A stretch of 64,000 bases of DNA from assembly GCF_000813965.1 (NCBI RefSeq), contig NZ_JWLI01000005.1, positions 186,001 to 250,000 on the forward strand, in the 5' to 3' direction. Positions 62,217 through 64,000 of this stretch are shown here, one piece after another (positions within the stretch are counted from its first letter, which is position 1; the number at the start of each line of letters is the position of its first letter). Origin of the DNA: Leisingera sp. ANG-M7 (GTDB lineage: Bacteria; Pseudomonadota; Alphaproteobacteria; Rhodobacterales; Rhodobacteraceae). The notes under the pieces were generated by a model. The model saw only the letters and a list, made by a program, of their open reading frames with translations. It did no database searches and had not been told where the DNA came from. Position numbers and translations under genes: made by a program.

Positions 62217-64000
62217 TCCTCTGGTGTCTCCTGTGCGCCGTCTGCGCTTTCGGCGGTCTCGCCGTCATTTGTTTCTGCCTGCTCCGCCGGGCGGACCAGC
62301 TTGAACTCGATGCGGCGGTTGGCCTCGCGGCCCTCTTCGGTGCCGTTGTCGGCAATAGGTTCGCTTTCGCCATAGCCCTTGGCGGCGAAGGTAGAGGTCA
62401 CCACCCGGCGCGCGCGCAGCTCGTTCAGCACCGATTGCGCCCGGGCCTGGCTCAGGTTCTGGTTCATCACCTCGCGGCCCTGACTGTCGGTATGGCCCTG
62501 GATTTCCAGCCGCACGGGTCCGCAGCGGCTCAGCACCTCTGCGATCCGGTCCATGGTGCCAGCGCTTTCGGCTGCAATGGTGGCAGATCCGGGTTCAAAG
62601 GCTATTTTAGCCTCGGCCTGGGCGTCGGCCAGCTGCGCCTCGCAGAGTTCCGGCGGGATCGGCTGATCCTCGGGCACCGGCGGATCCTCGTATGTGATGT
62701 CGAGCCCGTAGGTCTCTGCTTCGCCAAGCTTGGCCGAAAGAAAACGCGCGATCTCGGAGAGCGCATCCTCTCGATAGCTCATCCCGCGCAGTTCCAGGTT
62801 TTCCGGCGTTACTGTAACTGATCCGCGCTGCAGATAAGATAGCGCCTCCAGCCCGGCCAGCACGCGCACCGGCCAGTCGGCGGGCAGGTCGGCGACAATC
62901 CGGGTGGCTGTGTGCACATTCTCAGAGCCAAAACGTGCCTTGGCATAGCTGTCGGCCACCGTGCGCAGGGCCGCGTCGCTGAGACGACCGCGCAGTTGCA
63001 CTTGGCCCTCTGGGCTGAGTGTCGCGGTAAATTCAGGTGGACCGGCGGTGGCGCTGGCTTCAGGCACTGGCAGTACGGCGTGCAGGGCAAAAACCCGGGG
63101 CAGGGCGTTTTCCAGCTCACCTACGACATGATCGAAGGTGCCGCTTGCGGTGCCTCCTGCCGCAACCAGGGTGATGTCGGCATTGGCAATGGTCACGGAA
63201 CCGCCGCCCAGCTCGGCAAGGCTGGCGATGCTCAGCTCCGACGCGCGGGCCCAATTAGGCGAGGGCACTCCCATGCCGATCACGCAATCGGCTTCGCCTT
63301 TCAACCCCGCCTTGCGGGCGGCATCAAGAATGCGCTTGCGGCTTTCCTCGCTCTCGGCAGAGCAGGCATCAAACTGGGCGCCATCCTTGTTGAGCAGGAA
63401 CCGCAGGGTGAAGGGCGTGATCACCGGACGCGGCGCAGCAATATCCATTGCCAGCCGCAACCCCGGCGGGGCCAGCCGGCCAAGCTGCTCCTCCAGCTGG
63501 TGCTTGGCCTCTTCACTGCCGGAAATCGCGGTGATGGATACCTCGCCCGCTTCAACCGAAATCTTGGCACGCGGCAGCAGCTTCAGCGCCTCGATGGCGA
63601 AATCCAGGGCGCGCTGCCAGCCATCGGGCTTGGCATATTTGGCGGTTTCCAAGAGGTCCGCCACATTGCCTTCGCCAGCGAGCGCGTTCAGCTGCTTGAC
63701 CATCGCCGCGCGGCCGGAGCCTGCTGGTATCAGCCCGATGATGGAGATGCCGCTGTCGTTTCGCAGGATTTCGGCGGAAAACCGCGGCGGTGCCAGCCCC
63801 TTGGCCGGAGGAACCTCCATCCCGTCGATGATCCGCGCCGCATCTACCACGCCGCCGATCAGGGAAATCACCGAAAACCGGGTTGCTTCGTCAGGGGCTG
63901 TGCCTTCCAGCAGCACTTGAAGCCCGTCTGCCGTTACCTCGGCCCAGGTGAAGCCCGCGCGGTCCAACGCCTGCCGCACCCCGGTTTCGGTGCTGCGTTC
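62213..64000 (-). CDS. OmpA family protein with BON-like repeats (5' end outside window)
   Basis: At least 595 residues; the frame runs off the right edge (residues ERSTETGVRQAL continue before the internal GTG at 63979). The visible part has repeated BON-like segments (for example TADGLQVLLEGTAPDEATRF and EAGEVSITAISGS) and a C-terminal OmpA peptidoglycan-binding domain with LEIQGHTDSQGREVMNQNLS and KGYGESEPIADNGTEEG, NRRIEFKLV in blocks. An outer-membrane or periplasmic cell-wall binder. Gln/Glu-rich tail at the end. Confidence 0.9.
   Translation of the reverse strand, partial: ERSTETGVRQALDRAGFTWAEVTADGLQVLLEGTAPDEATRFSVISLIGGVVDAARIIDGMEVPPAKGLAPPRFSAEILRNDSGISIIGLIPAGSGRAAMVKQLNALAGEGNVADLLETAKYAKPDGWQRALDFAIEALKLLPRAKISVEAGEVSITAISGSEEAKHQLEEQLGRLAPPGLRLAMDIAAPRPVITPFTLRFLLNKDGAQFDACSAESEESRKRILDAARKAGLKGEADCVIGMGVPSPNWARASELSIASLAELGGGSVTIANADITLVAAGGTASGTFDHVVGELENALPRVFALHAVLPVPEASATAGPPEFTATLSPEGQVQLRGRLSDAALRTVADSYAKARFGSENVHTATRIVADLPADWPVRVLAGLEALSYLQRGSVTVTPENLELRGMSYREDALSEIARFLSAKLGEAETYGLDITYEDPPVPEDQPIPPELCEAQLADAQAEAKIAFEPGSATIAAESAGTMDRIAEVLSRCGPVRLEIQGHTDSQGREVMNQNLSQARAQSVLNELRARRVVTSTFAAKGYGESEPIADNGTEEGREANRRIEFKLVRPAEQAETNDGETAESADGAQETPEE

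Overview
The window reads as a chromosomal segment of an alphaproteobacterium of the family Rhodobacteraceae, most like the marine Roseobacter group (Leisingera, Phaeobacter, Ruegeria). This is inferred from high GC, the fabI-fabB-fabA block divergent from irr, the PhyR/NepR/EcfG general stress locus, ccoGHIS, pob/pca aromatic catabolism and many Rhodobacterales-type small proteins. No tRNA, rRNA, IS element, prophage or CRISPR array was seen. Both ends cut through genes.

Layout: (1) 1-8.4 kb: an indolepyruvate:ferredoxin oxidoreductase (cut at the left edge) divergent from an Lrp regulator; a DUF3307 membrane protein; a large ABC-exporter-like protein whose ATPase motifs have all decayed and which ends in a cyclic-nucleotide-binding domain; an FAH-family enzyme; an ArsR-type thiol-sensor-like repressor. 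(2) 8.6-16.6 kb, all minus strand: alcohol dehydrogenase, pcaB, a plant-type esterase, pcaD, an endo/exonuclease/phosphatase protein, a PLP dehydratase, an alpha/beta hydrolase and a haloacid dehalogenase. (3) 16.7-23.4 kb: FKBP isomerase, fabI-fabB-fabA, irr, a LysR/PhyH pair and a radical SAM protein.

(4) 23.6-33.4 kb is a general stress response island. It holds phyR, nepR-ecfG-phyK, a phospholipase D-like protein, Dps, two DUF1328 membrane peptides, a Crp/Fnr regulator, an entericidin-like lipoprotein, an exported protein, ExoD and a PRC-barrel protein. Reading the spacers by eye finds at least seven GGAAC-N16/17-[C/G]GTT elements placed as EcfG promoters, so the sigma factor and many of its probable targets sit together.

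(5) 33.6-41.1 kb: ccoGHIS (cbb3 oxidase maturation) behind an FNR-type box but without ccoNOQP, then a D,D-carboxypeptidase with a SPOR domain, a tautomerase and a HAD phosphatase. (6) 41.2-47.8 kb: clpS, an RsmC-like methyltransferase, an SDR lacking the catalytic lysine, hemF, a GH25 lysozyme lipoprotein, hemC and hemE divergent, and a tiny basic protein. (7) 47.8-64 kb: CoA-transferase, pobR/pobA, an NmrA-like protein under a large palindrome, CoxG-like protein, ABC-2 exporter, S49 peptidase, a Cys-rich membrane peptide, a Ca2+/Na+ antiporter, a pteridine-reductase-like SDR, uvrC, a DUF922 HExxH protein, pgsA-moaD-moaE, and an OmpA-family protein cut by the right edge.

Coordinates of short motifs were read by hand. 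Functions come from motif and family recognition without any database search.
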